A DNA stretch of 7,160 bases, taken from the NCBI GenBank assembly GCA_900542625.1, contig UQOH01000090.1, positions 1-7,160 of the forward strand, in the 5' to 3' direction. Below the pieces are notes generated by a model, which was not told where the DNA came from, ran no database searches, and saw nothing but the letters and a program-made list of their open reading frames with translations. Source of the DNA: an uncultured Fusobacterium sp. GTDB lineage: Bacteria > Fusobacteriota > Fusobacteriia > Fusobacteriales > Fusobacteriaceae. Below, in pieces: positions 5,769-7,160 of the stretch. Made by a program: the position numbers and the translations under genes. Within the stretch, counting starts at the first letter, position 1. Every line of letters begins with the position of its first letter.

Positions 5769-6275
5769 ATGATAAAATTAGTTGTTCTTGATGTAGACGG
5801 AACTTTGACAGATGGAAAATTATATATAGACAATATGGGAAATGAGATGAAATCATTTGATGTAAAAGACGGGCTCGCAATAAGCCAGTCTGTAAAACAG
5901 GGAATAAAATTTGCCATAATCACAGGAAAAACATCTAAGATTGTTGAAAGAAGAGGAAAAGAACTTGGAATACAAGAAATTGTTCAGGGAAGCCATGACA
6001 AAGTTGCAGACCTTGAAAAAATTCTTGAAAAATACAGCATCGCTTATGAGGAAACAGCATATATCGGTGATGATTTAATAGACCTGAAACCTATGAAGCT
6101 TTGCGGATTTTCTGCATGCCCAAATGATGCTGTTGATGAAATCAAAGAGATTTCAGATTATATTGCTGCTAAAAAGGGAGGCTGCGGTGCTGTAAGAGAA
6201 GTTCTTGAGATAATCTTGAAAGAGCAGAATTTATGGCAGAATATCATTGAAAACTTTACAGCAACTGAACAATAA
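5769..6275 (+). CDS. kdsC: 3-deoxy-D-manno-octulosonate 8-phosphate phosphatase (KdsC-type HAD phosphatase)
   Basis: KdsC hydrolyses Kdo 8-phosphate to Kdo and phosphate in the cytoplasm, supplying the sugar that links lipid A to the LPS core. At 168 aa it has the compact, cap-less form of the family. Motif I is LDVDGTLTDG with the catalytic pair D8 and D10, motif II is ITGKTS with T52, K78 is the expected motif III Lys, and motif IV is GDDLID at 100-105. The C-terminal KKGGCGAVRE (136-144 region) matches the KdsC signature GGxGAVRE. AAGGAG lies 7 nt before the ATG. The next gene, an elyC-like gene, follows after 32 nt without a terminator, so the pair looks like an envelope operon. A related sugar-acid 9-phosphate phosphatase is the main alternative. 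Its presence supports an LPS-bearing host. Confidence 0.93.
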   Translation: MIKLVVLDVDGTLTDGKLYIDNMGNEMKSFDVKDGLAISQSVKQGIKFAIITGKTSKIVERRGKELGIQEIVQGSHDKVADLEKILEKYSIAYEETAYIGDDLIDLKPMKLCGFSACPNDAVDEIKEISDYIAAKKGGCGAVREVLEIILKEQNLWQNIIENFTATEQ

Positions 6276-6307
6276 AATAATCAATACATAACAGAAAGGA
6301 AAAACAG

Positions 6308-7060
6308 ATGTTTATAATTCAAAAATTTATTTCTATGGGAATATTATCCCCTCTTCCTCTTATAGTTATTCTTTTTCTTATAGGGATAAGCAATATGAGG
6401 GACAGAAAATTCAGAAGCGGTTTTCTTCTTTGGATAATCAGCGGAGTTATTTATCTTTTCTCATGTGAGTTTTTTGCAGACCCTGTTATATTAAATCTTG
6501 AGAAAAAATATCCTGTTGCCGGAGAAGAAACAATAGAAAAAAGTGATATCTATATTCTTTTATGCGGCGGTGTAATAACAGATACTCTTGGAGGAAATGT
6601 TCCTCAGAAAAATGCTGTGGGAAGAATTATGAAAACAGCCCAGCTTTATCATCAAAGCCCTAAAAAAATATATATCAGCGGAGGAAGTCCATTACAAAAC
6701 AGAGAAAGCGAAAGTTCTGTATACAGAAGAGAGCTTGTTCTTCTTGGAATTCCTGAGGAGGATATTATAATTGAAGAGGGAAGCAACAACACAAAAGAAA
6801 ACAGTGTCCGTATAAAAGAGATAATAAATAATGAAAATATTAAATCAGGACTTGTAATTACTTCAGCTCTTCATATGCCGAGAAGTATGGAAGTCTTTAA
6901 AGATGAGAATCTTGAATTTTATCCTGCTCCATGTGATTTTACAGCTCACCAGGAAAAGCAAAATAAATTTGCTTATATTCCGCAGTTTAAAGTTCTTAAA
7001 GATTTATATGCTGCATTTTGGGAATATATAGGAATAGTGTATTATAGAATAAGATATTAA
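6308..7060 (+). CDS. elyC: ElyC/SanA/YdcF-family DUF218 inner-membrane protein
   Basis: This 250-aa protein has the layout of E. coli ElyC (about 259 aa): two N-terminal membrane helices (about 11-28 and 37-53), then a DUF218 domain that should face the periplasm. Family features recalled from ElyC align along the whole length: SPLPLI in the first helix, the ADP...LEKKYP stretch after the second helix, SDIYILLCGG (79-88), IYISGG (121-126), the S-N-N-T-K-E-N region (159-165) and ITSALHMPRSM (184-194) with the conserved His and Arg. One small difference is Cys86 where ElyC has Gly. ElyC is linked in E. coli to peptidoglycan assembly and undecaprenyl carrier handling; its exact reaction is not settled. 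GAAAGGA stands 7 nt before the ATG, and kdsC lies just upstream. The family is secure; the ElyC rather than SanA or YdcF assignment rests on the two-helix N-terminus. Confidence 0.87.
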   Translation: MFIIQKFISMGILSPLPLIVILFLIGISNMRDRKFRSGFLLWIISGVIYLFSCEFFADPVILNLEKKYPVAGEETIEKSDIYILLCGGVITDTLGGNVPQKNAVGRIMKTAQLYHQSPKKIYISGGSPLQNRESESSVYRRELVLLGIPEEDIIIEEGSNNTKENSVRIKEIINNENIKSGLVITSALHMPRSMEVFKDENLEFYPAPCDFTAHQEKQNKFAYIPQFKVLKDLYAAFWEYIGIVYYRIRY

Positions 7061-7118
7061 AAAACAAAGCTGCAAACAGCATAATATAAGAATAAAATTT
7101 TCTAAGAAAAAATATCAG

Positions 7119-7160
7119 CTATTTATATTGCTCACAGAATGAAAACTTGAAACTCACTTC
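7119..7160 (-). other. Possible 3' end of a convergent reading frame running off the window
   Basis: On the - strand only one frame stays open from the window edge, for 13 codons to a TAG at 7121-7119. It could be the tail of a leftward gene beyond the window, but 13 codons are too few to claim coding. The rest of 7061-7118 shows only a 4-bp hairpin and A+T-rich sequence. Confidence 0.15.

Noticed and set aside
5717..5923. Leftward open frame of 68 codons across the divergent region and the start of kdsC
   Set aside because: It is antisense to the conserved KdsC N-terminus and would run through the kdsC promoter region. It has no ribosome binding site or recognisable motif.
7061..7080. Terminator after the elyC-like gene
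   Set aside because: GCTG/CAGC (7069-7080) is only a 4-bp stem and on the + strand is followed by ATAATATAAG, not a T-run. On the - strand a T-rich tail follows, but the stem is too short to trust.

Overview
This 7.16 kb window is A+T-rich by eye, densely coded, and uses strong AAGGAG-type ribosome binding sites. It pairs genes typical of low-GC bacteria (RNase Y, a SpoIIAB/RsbW-type kinase with its STAS partner) with genes of a Gram-negative envelope (KdsC for Kdo/LPS synthesis, an ElyC-like DUF218 membrane protein, a lipoprotein). That mix best fits a member of Fusobacteriota, most likely Fusobacterium or a close relative. The assignment is inference from gene content; no rRNA or other phylogenetic marker was compared.

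Layout. Positions 1-110 hold no supported gene. A promoter at about 90-119 drives a small, very acidic 74-residue protein of unknown function (187-411, +). It ends at a perfect 11-bp hairpin (411-438) that can also stop the long leftward transcript arriving from the other side. That leftward cluster, in transcription order, is obgE (5592-4306), miaA (4291-3380), a lipoprotein (3316-2807), an RsbW/SpoIIAB-like kinase (2810-2406), an RsbV/SpoIIAA-like STAS protein (2399-2046) and rny (2028-463). A well-formed promoter sits between miaA and the lipoprotein gene, so the last four genes probably form their own unit, with some readthrough from obgE-miaA possible.

A 176-bp A+T-rich divergent region (5593-5768) separates obgE from a rightward pair, kdsC (5769-6275) and an elyC-like gene (6308-7060), which looks like an envelope operon for Kdo and peptidoglycan/lipid-carrier metabolism. 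The last 100 bases hold no convincing gene. At most they carry the end of a convergent leftward reading frame running off the window edge.

How the genes relate. obgE (ribosome assembly and GTP-linked growth control), miaA (tRNA A37 prenylation) and rny (mRNA decay) are housekeeping functions of the translation/RNA economy. The unusual part is the lipoprotein-kinase-STAS module translated just upstream of rny: a partner-switching pair with no sigma factor gene beside it, led by a lipoprotein. I see no mobile element, CRISPR array, tRNA or rRNA. The lipoprotein/RsbW/RsbV/RNase Y unit is the best candidate here for something not yet described, but the sequence gives only its organisation and motifs, not its function.
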